From a bacterium (GTDB taxonomy: Bacteria; UBA10199; JACPAL01; GCA-016699445), in NCBI GenBank assembly GCA_035454885.1, contig DATIGE010000014.1, positions 1 to 64,000 on the forward strand: DNA of 64,000 nucleotides, written 5' to 3'. Both the position numbers and the translations under genes were made by a program. This document shows, in pieces, positions 16,860 through 25,108 of the stretch. A model generated the notes under the pieces. The model did no database searches. It saw nothing but the letters and a program-made list of their open reading frames with translations, and had not been told where the DNA came from. Every line of letters starts with the position of its first letter. Positions within the stretch are counted from its first letter, which is position 1.

Positions 16860-17316
16860 CCCGGCCGCATACCGCGGCAAGGTCTATCATCTCAAACCGC
16901 TTTTCGATTGGATCAACCGCGATTACTTTTCGGGTTCCGTGAAATGCAAACTCGCCTGGGGCCGCGTCCGCGCCTCCCGGGTCCGGCGCGTCCGCCAGCT
17001 CGGGCGCTTCGAGCCGCGCGCCAACCGGATCGTCTTGAATCCGGTCCTCGACCAGGCGGGGGTTCCCGTCTTCGTCGTGGCCTCGGTGCTGCATCACGAG
17101 ATGTGCCACGCCGTGGTTCCGGCCAAGAGAAGGAGCGGCTATACCGAGTTTCACGGCCCGGAATTCAAGGCCCTCGAAAGGAAATTTCGGGACTACCGCG
17201 CCGCGCGCGACTGGATCCGCGCGAACCGGAAGTTTCTCTTCCAACCGGCGCGGAATCACGTGACGGCGGCCGTCCCCGCGGAAGCCCCCGAACAATTATC
17301 CCTACGCCTTTTCTAA
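16837..17316 (+). CDS. SprT-like zinc metalloprotease domain protein
   Basis: A 159-residue protein with the zincin motif HHEMCHAVVP (HExxH) in the middle and a downstream His in FHGPEFKALERKFRDY, as in SprT-like proteins. No C-terminal zinc ribbon is present, so it matches short bacterial SprT-like forms. The biological role of these is unclear; eukaryotic relatives (SPRTN) cleave DNA-protein crosslinks. It overlaps the ABM gene at its start and efp at its convergent end by 15 nt. Confidence 0.85.
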   Translation: MATRSFSDPAAYRGKVYHLKPLFDWINRDYFSGSVKCKLAWGRVRASRVRRVRQLGRFEPRANRIVLNPVLDQAGVPVFVVASVLHHEMCHAVVPAKRRSGYTEFHGPEFKALERKFRDYRAARDWIRANRKFLFQPARNHVTAAVPAEAPEQLSLRLF

Positions 17317-17853
17317 GTAATCCCCGGTCTCGGTATCGACCACGATCGATTCTCCGGTCTTGATGAAGAGGGGGACCTTCACCTGGAGACCGTTGTCCAT
17401 CACCGCGTCCTTCGTCGCGCCCGCCATGCCCTTGGTGGGGGGATCGCATTCGGCGACCGTGAACGCCATCTTCTTGGGAACGCTCACGCTGATCGGGCGT
17501 TCGTCATGGGTCAGGAGCACGATCGGCGATTCGGGCTTGAGGTAGGGGATCACATCCTCGAGGAGGGACTTGGAGAGCTCGAACTGTTCGTAGTTTTCGG
17601 GGTCCATGAAGTGGTACATGTCCCCGTCCTGGTAGAGAAAGTTGACCTTCTTTTCGAAGACGTCCACCTTTTCCACCGAATCGACCGACCGGAAACGCAT
17701 GTTGTTCTTGATGCCGGTCTTGAGGTTCCGGATGTCCACCTGGACCTGGGCGTTGCCCTTGCCCGGCGTGATGTGCTGGGCCTTGAGCACGCGGTAGAGG
17801 ACTCCTTCGATATTCAGAATATCCCCGACCCGAATCTGTGTGGCGTTGATCAT
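17302..17853 (-). CDS. efp: Translation elongation factor P
   Basis: A 183-residue three-domain protein that relieves ribosome stalling at proline stretches. The N-terminal KOW-like domain ends in the loop TPGKGNA with Lys32 at the tip, the residue modified in many bacteria. The family signature at the C-terminus reads LQVKVPLFIKTGESIVVDTETGDYLEKA. The start has AAAGGAGGG upstream and overlaps the prfC stop codon as ATGA, so translation is coupled. No EarP, EpmA or EpmB gene is in the window. Confidence 0.96.
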   Translation of the reverse strand: MINATQIRVGDILNIEGVLYRVLKAQHITPGKGNAQVQVDIRNLKTGIKNNMRFRSVDSVEKVDVFEKKVNFLYQDGDMYHFMDPENYEQFELSKSLLEDVIPYLKPESPIVLLTHDERPISVSVPKKMAFTVAECDPPTKGMAGATKDAVMDNGLQVKVPLFIKTGESIVVDTETGDYLEKA

Positions 17854-19448
17854 GCCTTCTTCCCTCCTTTGATGTCTTGTTCGTATGAAATCAGGTTGGT
17901 GTAAAAGGTCACCTTGGGATTGTTTTTCTGGACGTAATCCCGTTCCCATTCGCTCTTGAAGAGGACCATCGGGTAGCCGCGCACGTCGTGGACGATATGC
18001 GAGCGGTAGTAGTCCCAAAAGTCCTCCAGAACCTTCTTGTCGTCCGCGTGATACCAGCAGGAAAGCTCGTAGGGCAGCGGCGTAAAGACGGCGTCCGCGC
18101 CGTACTCGTGCAGGAGGCGGAACTTCACCACCTCGAACTGGAGCTGGCCCACGACGCCGATGATGGTCTCGGAGGTGTTCTTGCGGCGGAAGATCTGGGA
18201 CGTCCCCTCCTCCGCCAGTTGCTCCAGGCCCTTCTGCAGCTGCTTGCTCTTGATGGGGTTCTTCAGGTCCACGCGCGCGAAAAGGTCCGGGGAAAAATGA
18301 GGGACCCCCGTGAACTTGAGGGGTTCTCCCTCCGTGAGGGAGTCGCCGATCATCAGGTTCTTGTCGTGAATGCCGATGATGTCCCCGGCGTACGCGCGGT
18401 CGACGTTCTTCCGCTCCTGGCTCAGGAACTGGAGGGCGTTGTTGATCCGGAACTCGCGCCCCTGCCGGACGTGGTAAGCCGTCATCCCCTGCACGAACTC
18501 GCCCGAGCAGATGCGGAGGAAGGCGGTGCGGTCGCGATGCTTTGGGTCCATGTTCGCCTGGATCTTGAAGACTAGCCCCGTGAACTTGGGCTCGTCGGGA
18601 TTGACCTCCCGCGTTTCCGTCGGCCGCGGCCGAGGTCCCGGGGCGAGTCGCAAAAAGGCCTCCAGAAGCTCCTGGATGCCGAAGTTATTGACCGCCGACC
18701 CGAAGAAAACCGGGCTTAAGTGCCCCGCCAGGTAGCGGTCATGGTCAAAGTCGTGCCCCGCCCCCGTCAGGAGCTCCAGGTCGTCCCTCAGCCGGTCGAT
18801 CCGATCCTTTCCCACCTTCTCGTTCAACTCCGGGTCATCCAAGTCCGTGTAAAACTTCTGCTCGAAGCCGCGGGTCTTTTGTCCCGCCTCGAAGAGCCGG
18901 ATGCGCCTTTCCGTCAGGTCGTAGACGCCTTTGAAGCCCTTCCCCTGCCCGATCGGCCAGGTCATCGTGAAGCACGGCAGTTCCAAGACCTTTTCGACCT
19001 CGTCCACGAGCTCGAACGGATCGCGCCCCTCCAAGTCCACCTTGTTCATGAAGGTCATGATGGGGAGATTCCGGTCCCGGCAGACCTGAAAGAGCTTTTT
19101 CGTCTGGGTCTCGATACCCTTCGACGAATCGATGATCATGAGCGCGCTGTCGACGGCCGTGAGCACCCGGTAGGTGTCCTCCGAAAAGTCCTGGTGGCCT
19201 GGAGTATCGAGCAGGTTGATCTCATTTCCGCCGTACTCGAACTGCATGACGGAGGACGCGACGGAGATGCCGCGCTGTTTTTCGATCTCCATCCAGTCGG
19301 AGCGCGCGAACTGCTTGGCCCTTTTCGCCTTGACCACGCCCGCCATGTGAATGGCGTTCCCGAAGAGGAGGAGCTTCTCCGTGACGGTCGTCTTGCCGGC
19401 GTCCGGGTGCGAGATGATGGCGAAGGTCTTGCGCGGGGCGCGTTCCAT
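17850..19448 (-). CDS. prfC: Peptide chain release factor 3
   Basis: A 532-residue GTPase that recycles RF1/RF2 from terminating ribosomes. G1 is SHPDAGKTT, G2/switch region EIEKQRGISVASSVMQF, G3 DTPGHQDFSEDTYR, G4 NKVD. The RF3-specific region follows, with QLQFEVVKFRLLHEYGADAVF. The order prfC-efp with a 4-nt overlap places two translation-quality factors in one operon. Confidence 0.96.
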   Translation of the reverse strand: MERAPRKTFAIISHPDAGKTTVTEKLLLFGNAIHMAGVVKAKRAKQFARSDWMEIEKQRGISVASSVMQFEYGGNEINLLDTPGHQDFSEDTYRVLTAVDSALMIIDSSKGIETQTKKLFQVCRDRNLPIMTFMNKVDLEGRDPFELVDEVEKVLELPCFTMTWPIGQGKGFKGVYDLTERRIRLFEAGQKTRGFEQKFYTDLDDPELNEKVGKDRIDRLRDDLELLTGAGHDFDHDRYLAGHLSPVFFGSAVNNFGIQELLEAFLRLAPGPRPRPTETREVNPDEPKFTGLVFKIQANMDPKHRDRTAFLRICSGEFVQGMTAYHVRQGREFRINNALQFLSQERKNVDRAYAGDIIGIHDKNLMIGDSLTEGEPLKFTGVPHFSPDLFARVDLKNPIKSKQLQKGLEQLAEEGTSQIFRRKNTSETIIGVVGQLQFEVVKFRLLHEYGADAVFTPLPYELSCWYHADDKKVLEDFWDYYRSHIVHDVRGYPMVLFKSEWERDYVQKNNPKVTFYTNLISYEQDIKGGKKA

Positions 19449-19520
19449 GGAATTCGGTCTTCTATGAGAAATGTCTCAGATTGAAAAGGAGTGAATTTAC
19501 CGTTAAGTTCCCCGGGAACA

Positions 19521-19593
19521 GGGCCCGTAGCTCAGGGGATAGAGCATCTGCCTTCTAAGCAGAGGGTCGCGCGTTCGAATCGCGCCGGGCCCA
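19521..19593 (+). tRNA. tRNA-Arg (TCT anticodon)
   Basis: Clean cloverleaf: acceptor GGGCCCG/CGGGCCC, D stem GCTC/GAGC, anticodon stem TCTGC/GCAGA around loop CTTCTAA (anticodon TCT), T stem GCGCG/CGCGC around TTCGAAT, discriminator A. The 3' CCA is not encoded. It lies in the gap between divergent prfC and the tolC-like gene. Confidence 0.97.
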
Positions 19594-19652
19594 CATCTTT
19601 CCGCGACACTTTTTCCCTCCCCCGGCCGTCTCAAACTGGGATAGGGAACCTT

Positions 19653-20954
19653 ATGCGCTTGCCGCGAGTCATGATCGTCCTGGTCCTCCTCGCCGCGCCA
19701 AACGCCGCCGCAGAGACACTTTCGTGGAGGGAATGCGTCGATGAGGCGGCACAGGCGAATCCCACGATCCGTGCGGCCGAGGCGACGGTCTCCTCGGCGC
19801 GTTACCAGACCAAGGCGGCCTATGGGGCCTTCTTTCCGCAGGTTACGGGCAACGCCGATTACTCGAACGGCGGGCGGTCCACGAGCTCCCCGGGCACCTT
19901 GACGCCCTCGGCGGGCGGCGTCCTGACCGATAACAACAATTCCTTCCTCTCATTCTCGGTGAACGCCCGGCAGAACGTCTTTTCCGGATTCCGCGACAAG
20001 GCCAGGATCGGCCAGGGCAAGGCGAACGAAACCGTCGCGCGATCGGATCTCCATCTGGCCCGCTCCCAAGCCAGCTTCGACCTCAAGTCGGCCTTCGCGG
20101 AGCTGAGATACGCCCAGGATTTTCACAGGCTGACGGAGGACATCGTGAAGCGCCGCCGGGACAACTCAAACCTGGTCGCACTGCGCTTCGAAAGCGGGCG
20201 CGAGAACAAGGGGTCCCTCCTCCTTTCGCGCGCCTACCTGGACGACGCCGAGTTCGACCGGCAACAGGCGGCGAACGCGATCGAAACCTCGCGCCAGGAA
20301 CTCGCCCGCGTCCTCGGCCGCGAAAATCTCGATGAGATCCGGGTGGCGGGGACCGTGCCGGTCACGAAACCCCGCCCCTTGAAGAGCTACGCGGACAGCC
20401 TGGACGGGCTCATGGACCAGACGCCCGAATTCCGGCGCGCCGCGGGACAAAAAAAACTCGCCCAGGAAACCGTCCGCGAGGCCCGGTCGGCCTTCTTCCC
20501 CAGCCTGGACGTCAATGCCGCCGTCGGGCGCCAGGGCGACCAATGGTTTCCGGAGGACAACCGCTGGTCCGTCGGCGTCGGCCTCTCCCTTCCCCTCTTC
20601 AGCGGCGGCACCGACTACCACAACTTCAAGAGCGCCAAGGCGCGTGATTTGGCGGCGGCCTATAACAAGACCGGCGCGGAAACCCAGGTGCGGGCGAGGC
20701 TCGTCTCGGCGCACAAGGCCTTTGTCGACGCGGTCAAGAGGCTCGAGGCGGACAAGTCCTTTCTGGACGCGGCGAGCGTGCGGGCCGAGATCGCGCGGAG
20801 CAAGTATGACAACGGACTGATCTCTTTCGAGGACTGGGATATCATCGAGAACGATCTCATCAACCGCCAAAAGGCCTATCTCGTGAGTCAGCGGGACCGG
20901 ATCACGGCAGAGGCGGCCTGGGAGAGGGCCTTGGGACGGGGGGTATTCGAATGA
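19653..20954 (+). CDS. TolC-family outer membrane efflux protein
   Basis: A 433-residue protein with a signal peptide (MRLPRVMIVLVLLAAPNAAA) and two OEP repeats: TLSWRECVDEAAQANPTIRAAEA at the start and the second repeat from about residue 215. Long helices alternate with the beta segments that build the outer-membrane barrel and periplasmic tunnel. It forms the exit duct for the MacAB-type pump encoded next; its stop overlaps the macA-like start (ATGA). A longer in-frame ORF runs through the tRNA and is rejected. Confidence 0.92.
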   Translation: MRLPRVMIVLVLLAAPNAAAETLSWRECVDEAAQANPTIRAAEATVSSARYQTKAAYGAFFPQVTGNADYSNGGRSTSSPGTLTPSAGGVLTDNNNSFLSFSVNARQNVFSGFRDKARIGQGKANETVARSDLHLARSQASFDLKSAFAELRYAQDFHRLTEDIVKRRRDNSNLVALRFESGRENKGSLLLSRAYLDDAEFDRQQAANAIETSRQELARVLGRENLDEIRVAGTVPVTKPRPLKSYADSLDGLMDQTPEFRRAAGQKKLAQETVREARSAFFPSLDVNAAVGRQGDQWFPEDNRWSVGVGLSLPLFSGGTDYHNFKSAKARDLAAAYNKTGAETQVRARLVSAHKAFVDAVKRLEADKSFLDAASVRAEIARSKYDNGLISFEDWDIIENDLINRQKAYLVSQRDRITAEAAWERALGRGVFE

Positions 20955-21901
20955 AGAAGAAGATCCTGATCGCGGCGGCGGTTGCGTTCCTGCTCGTGAT
21001 CGCCTTTGTCGTTTGGAACCGAAAGACCGGCGATGCCCCCTTGTACCGCGAAGCCGCCGTCGCGCGGGGAGACCTGACCGTCACCATCACGGCCACCGGC
21101 ACCGTTGCGCCGGAAAACCGCCTCGAAATCAAGCCTCCCATCTCGGGGCGCGTGGAGGAGATCCTGGTCGACGAGGGCCAGGCGGTCGCGCGCGGTGACC
21201 TTTTGGCCTGGATGAGTTCCTCGGAAAGGGCGGCCTTGCTCGACGCCGCCCGGGCGCGCGGCCCTCAGGAACTCAAGCGCTGGGAGGAATTCTACAAGGC
21301 GACTCCGATCTTGGCCCCCATCGACGGGATGGTGATCTCGCGGAACGTCGAACCCGGCCAGAGCTTCACGACGGCGGACGCGATCTTCGTCCTTTCCGAC
21401 CGCCTGACCGTCAAGGCCCAGGTGGACGAAACGGACATCGCGGAGATCAAGCTGAAGCAGCCGGCCCAGGTCATCCTGGACGCCTATCCGAAGGAGGTCT
21501 TTTCCGCCCAAGTCGACCAGATCGCCTACGACTCCACGACCGTGAACAACGTGACGATCTACGTGGTGGACGTCCTCCCCGAGAACCCCCCGGAATACTT
21601 AAGGAGCGGCATGACGGCGAGCGTGGAGTTTCGCGTCGCATCGAAACCGGGCGCCCTGCTTCTCCCCCTGGAGGCCGTGCGCACGGTGGAAGGCCGCTCC
21701 GTCGCGCTCGTGAAAGACCCGAAGGCAAAGGAACCGGCGGAGAAGGCGGTGACCGTGGGATTGAACGACGGGCGCCGTGTCGAGATCCTGACGGGGCTCG
21801 CGGAGGGCGAGACCGTCCTCATCCCGCAGCGAAAGGCCGCGAGCCGCCCCGCCGGCGGCACGAACCCTCTTTCACCCATCAGGCGGCCGGGAGGCCGATA
21901 G
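20951..21901 (+). CDS. MacA-type periplasmic adaptor (membrane fusion) protein
   Basis: A 316-residue adaptor with an N-terminal membrane anchor (KKKILIAAAVAFLLVIAFVVW). The lipoyl half-motifs are GTVAPENRLEIKPPISGRVEEILVDEGQAVARGDLLA and ATPILAPIDGMVISRNVEPGQSF. The helical hairpin between them is very short (about 30 residues), unlike the long coiled coil of E. coli MacA. The beta-barrel and membrane-proximal domains follow. It links the MacB-like pump to the TolC-like duct. Confidence 0.9.
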   Translation: MKKKILIAAAVAFLLVIAFVVWNRKTGDAPLYREAAVARGDLTVTITATGTVAPENRLEIKPPISGRVEEILVDEGQAVARGDLLAWMSSSERAALLDAARARGPQELKRWEEFYKATPILAPIDGMVISRNVEPGQSFTTADAIFVLSDRLTVKAQVDETDIAEIKLKQPAQVILDAYPKEVFSAQVDQIAYDSTTVNNVTIYVVDVLPENPPEYLRSGMTASVEFRVASKPGALLLPLEAVRTVEGRSVALVKDPKAKEPAEKAVTVGLNDGRRVEILTGLAEGETVLIPQRKAASRPAGGTNPLSPIRRPGGR

Positions 21902-21914
21902 TCGAGGGGTTCGC

Positions 21915-23873
21915 ATGTTGGAGATCCGAGACGTCCATAAAACCTATTCCCTGGGCGCCGCGACCGTCCGCGCCCTTCAAGGCGTCTCTCTGACCATCGA
22001 GGACGGCGACTTCGTGGCCATCATGGGCCCGTCGGGCTCGGGGAAGTCCACGCTGATGCACGTCCTGGGCCTTTTGGACCAGCCGGATTCGGGCTCCTAC
22101 CTCGTGGACGGGGTCGAGACCTCCCGGATGTCAGACCACGTTCTCGCGGCCCTCCGCCGGAACACGACCGGCTTCATCTTCCAGCAGTTCCATCTCCTGC
22201 CGCGCCTGACGGCCCGCGAAAACGTCGCCCTCCCCGCCCTCTACGCCAAGGGCGCCTATGACTTCGAGCGGGCCCGGGAGCTCCTCGAGACCGTGGGCTT
22301 GAGTGATCGCGCGGAGCATCGCCCCAACGAGCTCTCGGGCGGACAGCAGCAGCGGGTCGCCATCGCCCGCTCGCTCGTCAACGCCCCGAGAATTCTCTTC
22401 GCCGACGAACCGACGGGCAACCTCGACTCCAAGAGCGAGGACGAGATCATCAGCATCCTGGAAAAGCTGAACGAGCGGGGCATCACCGTGATCATGGTCA
22501 CGCACGAGGACGAGATCGGCAACCGGGCGAAACGCGTGATCCGGATGAGAGACGGGAAGGTCCAGTCGGACGAGCGGTTACGTCCCCTCAGGACCCTGAC
22601 CGCAACGCCGCAAACTCCGTCGATGCCTTCCAAGGAAAGCTACCAGGGGAAACTCCGAGAAATCTGGGAACAGGCACGACAAGGATTCCGGAGCCTCGCC
22701 GCCAACAAGGTGCGGAGCTCCCTCTCCATGCTCGGCATCCTGATCGGCGTGGGAGCGGTGGTGGCGATGCTGGCCCTCGGGCACGGGGCCCAGAAGGCGA
22801 TTGAGGCCCAACTCTCCTCGCTCGGCTCGAACCTGCTGGTCCTGCGGCCGGGCGCCACCCACGCGGGCGGCGTCGTCCTGGAGGCCGGGTCGGTCACGCG
22901 TCTCACTCTCGACGATGTCCAGGCCCTGAAGGAGAAGATCCCGGCCATCCGCGACGTTTCGCCCTCGGTTTCGGGCCGCGGCCAGGCCGCGTTCGGGGAC
23001 CGGAACTGGAGCACGCAGATCTTGGGCGTCTCTTCGTCCTACGCCCAGATACGCGCCTCGGAGCCTCAGAGCGGCCGCTTCTTCACGGAGGAGGAAAACC
23101 GGCAGAGAAGCCTGGTGGCCCTCGTGGGCGTGACCGTCGTCCGCGAACTCTTCGGCGAGAAGGATCCCTTGGGTGAAACCATTCGGATCAACCGGGTCGC
23201 CCTCCGCGTGATCGGCGTCCTCCCCGAAAAAGGTCTCGCCATGTGGCGTGATCAAGACGACGTCGTCGTCGTGCCGGTCCTGACCGCCATGTACCGGCTG
23301 TTGGGCAAGGACTACGTGGACTCGGCGGACATCGAGGTGGCCGACGCCGCCGAGATCGAGGCGACTCAGGAGGAAGTGACCAGCCTCATGATCGCCCGGC
23401 ACCGCGTACCGCCGGTCCAGCAACAGGACGCCTTTCAGGTACGGAACCTCTCCGAGTTGAAGGACGCGTTGACCGAAAGCAACCGGGTCATGTCGCTCCT
23501 CCTCGCGTCCATTGCGGCGATCTCTCTCCTGGTTGGCGGCATCGGCATCATGAACATCATGCTCGTCTCCGTGACCGAGCGCACGCGGGAGATCGGCCTC
23601 CGCAAGGCGATCGGAGCGAGCCGCGAGGACATCCTGCTCCAGTTCCTGGTGGAGGCGGTGGTCGTGAGCGTGGTCGGCGGACTTTTGGGGATCGCCTCGG
23701 GCTGGATCGTCACCCTCGCCATGTCGCAGTTCGCCGGCTGGACCACCTCCGTCACCCCTGACTCGGTGGCGCTGGCCTTCCTCTTTTCGGCCTTCGTCGG
23801 CATCGTCTTCGGCCTCTATCCGGCAAAACGCGCGTCGGAGCTCAACCCCATCGAGGCCTTGCGTTACGAGTGA
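21915..23873 (+). CDS. MacB-type ABC transporter (ATPase fused to permease)
   Basis: A 652-residue fusion. The N-terminal ATPase (1-225) has Walker A GPSGSGKST, signature LSGGQQQRVAIARSL, Walker B ILFADEPTGNLD. After a linker come the first membrane segment (SLSMLGILIGVGAVVAMLALG), a ~220-residue periplasmic core and three C-terminal FtsX-type segments, including ISLLVGGIGIMNIMLVSVTERTREIGLRKA. MacB pumps drive export of peptides, lipids or antibiotics from the periplasm by mechanotransmission. The substrate is unknown here. Confidence 0.93.
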   Translation: MLEIRDVHKTYSLGAATVRALQGVSLTIEDGDFVAIMGPSGSGKSTLMHVLGLLDQPDSGSYLVDGVETSRMSDHVLAALRRNTTGFIFQQFHLLPRLTARENVALPALYAKGAYDFERARELLETVGLSDRAEHRPNELSGGQQQRVAIARSLVNAPRILFADEPTGNLDSKSEDEIISILEKLNERGITVIMVTHEDEIGNRAKRVIRMRDGKVQSDERLRPLRTLTATPQTPSMPSKESYQGKLREIWEQARQGFRSLAANKVRSSLSMLGILIGVGAVVAMLALGHGAQKAIEAQLSSLGSNLLVLRPGATHAGGVVLEAGSVTRLTLDDVQALKEKIPAIRDVSPSVSGRGQAAFGDRNWSTQILGVSSSYAQIRASEPQSGRFFTEEENRQRSLVALVGVTVVRELFGEKDPLGETIRINRVALRVIGVLPEKGLAMWRDQDDVVVVPVLTAMYRLLGKDYVDSADIEVADAAEIEATQEEVTSLMIARHRVPPVQQQDAFQVRNLSELKDALTESNRVMSLLLASIAAISLLVGGIGIMNIMLVSVTERTREIGLRKAIGASREDILLQFLVEAVVVSVVGGLLGIASGWIVTLAMSQFAGWTTSVTPDSVALAFLFSAFVGIVFGLYPAKRASELNPIEALRYE

Positions 23874-23932
23874 TGCGTCTTTTTGGTTTTTTTTGAGAGC
23901 AACCTTCCCGGCCCCCGGCCGAATTCCGTTTC

Positions 23933-24706
23933 GTGGCCCTCACCACCCCCATCATCGCCTCGGCGGCCCATCAATTCACGGCGTTGACCGCCCCGGAGGC
24001 GAACCTTCCGCCGGCGGCCTTCGCGCCGGGGCTTTTTACTCCCTTGTTAGACCCGGCGGAGGATCGCTTTTCGAGCTCCGCGGCGATTCCCCTGTCCCGC
24101 CTGACCTCCCGAACGGCCTCGCCCGCCTGGCCCGCCATGGCCGTGCTCGCCGTGGGCCTGGGTCTCGCGGTCTGTTTGGCGGGACACGCATCGATCTCCG
24201 GAGACGCCGCCCTGGCCATGGCCTCGGGGCCGCTTCTCGCCCCCGGCCTCATCGAGCGATTGAACCGCTGGCTGCGGCGCATCCAAGCCCGCCTGGAAGA
24301 AATCGCGCGCGACGCCGTCTGGTCGATGACCGGCCCCGTGGACCCCATCACCCACGAGTCCTGGCGGATCGGAAAACTCATGGACATGGAGGACATCGCC
24401 GGACACCCCACGCAATACGAGCTCATCCGGCACCGCTTCAAACACCTTCCGGCCGAGGAGCGCCTGGTCCGCGCCGAGGGCGTGCTCCGGTGTTTTTCAA
24501 AATACCGTTACCGGAGCAACCCCCTCGCGCTGCTCGCCCTCGAGGCATTTACGGGCCACCTCGTTTCGTGGCTGAGCGCCGACGAGCGCCGCACCCTGCT
24601 CCTCCATTTCACCGAGTCGGGCGGGATCAAGACCTTTCCGCGTCCCCTCCTGAAGGCGATGACGGCTGGTTTCCCGGCCGCGGAGAGAAAGAGTTACGGC
24701 CTTTGA
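23933..24706 (+). CDS. Hypothetical protein with one hydrophobic segment, 257 aa
   Basis: Starts at GTG with no strong ribosome site. The N-terminal ~60 residues are Ala/Pro-rich and low-complexity. A hydrophobic stretch (AMAVLAVGLGLAVCLAGHAS) lies around 69-88. The C-terminal part is Arg-rich and helical: LIERLNRWLRRIQARLEEIARDAVW, then HFTESGGIKTFPRPLLKAM. It follows the macB-like gene by about 60 nt. I do not recognise the family. Confidence 0.6.
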   Translation: MALTTPIIASAAHQFTALTAPEANLPPAAFAPGLFTPLLDPAEDRFSSSAAIPLSRLTSRTASPAWPAMAVLAVGLGLAVCLAGHASISGDAALAMASGPLLAPGLIERLNRWLRRIQARLEEIARDAVWSMTGPVDPITHESWRIGKLMDMEDIAGHPTQYELIRHRFKHLPAEERLVRAEGVLRCFSKYRYRSNPLALLALEAFTGHLVSWLSADERRTLLLHFTESGGIKTFPRPLLKAMTAGFPAAERKSYGL

Positions 24707-24718
24707 AAGTCGCTTGGA

Positions 24719-24759
24719 AAATCCTCCCGTTTCCCCTAAACCCCTCCGTCGGAGGATTT
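24719..24759 (+). promoter_or_regulatory. Hairpin that can mask the ppnP ribosome-binding site
   Basis: The ppnP Shine-Dalgarno GGAGGATTT (24751-24759) is the exact complement of AAATCCTCC at 24719-24727. It can alternatively pair locally as CCTCC-GTC-GGAGG (24743-24755). Two competing ways of hiding the ribosome site just before the ATG at 24764 suggest translational control, for example by temperature or a ligand. This is inferred from base pairing only. Confidence 0.45.
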
Positions 24760-24763
24760 CCCC

Positions 24764-25087
24764 ATGTCCGAGACGCCCTCAAAGTTTGACAATGTCATGG
24801 TCGACGCCAAGGCCAACGTCTATTTCGACGGCAAGGTCGTCAGCCATTCGGCCTATGACATGAAAGGCAAGAAGTTCACGCTGGGACTGATTTACCCCGG
24901 CACCTACAGGTTCAACACGGGCGCCCCGGAGCGGATGGTGATCACCGCCGGCGCCTGCCGGGTGGTCCAGGCCAGCGGCGCGATGACCTCGCACAAAGCC
25001 GGCGAGGAGTTCCGGATCCCCGGCAATTCCGCCTTCACGATCACCGCCGAGGGCGGGATCTGCGAATACGTCTGCTATTTCGAGTAA
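24764..25087 (+). CDS. ppnP: Pyrimidine/purine nucleoside phosphorylase PpnP (YaiE family)
   Basis: A 107-residue single-cupin protein of the DUF1255 family. The motifs VYFDGKVVSH, KKFTLGLIYPGTYRFNTGAPERMVITAG and GEEFRIPGNSAFTI match PpnP/YaiE. In E. coli this enzyme splits uridine, guanosine, adenosine and others into base and ribose-1-phosphate. GGAGGA lies 7 nt before the start within a potential hairpin. Confidence 0.9.
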   Translation: MSETPSKFDNVMVDAKANVYFDGKVVSHSAYDMKGKKFTLGLIYPGTYRFNTGAPERMVITAGACRVVQASGAMTSHKAGEEFRIPGNSAFTITAEGGICEYVCYFE

Positions 25088-25108
25088 GGCCTCGTCTATA
25101 ATAGGGGC

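Noticed and set aside
19491-19652. N-terminal extension of the TolC-like protein
   Set aside because: It runs through the tRNA-Arg gene; the Met at 19653 begins a proper signal peptide.
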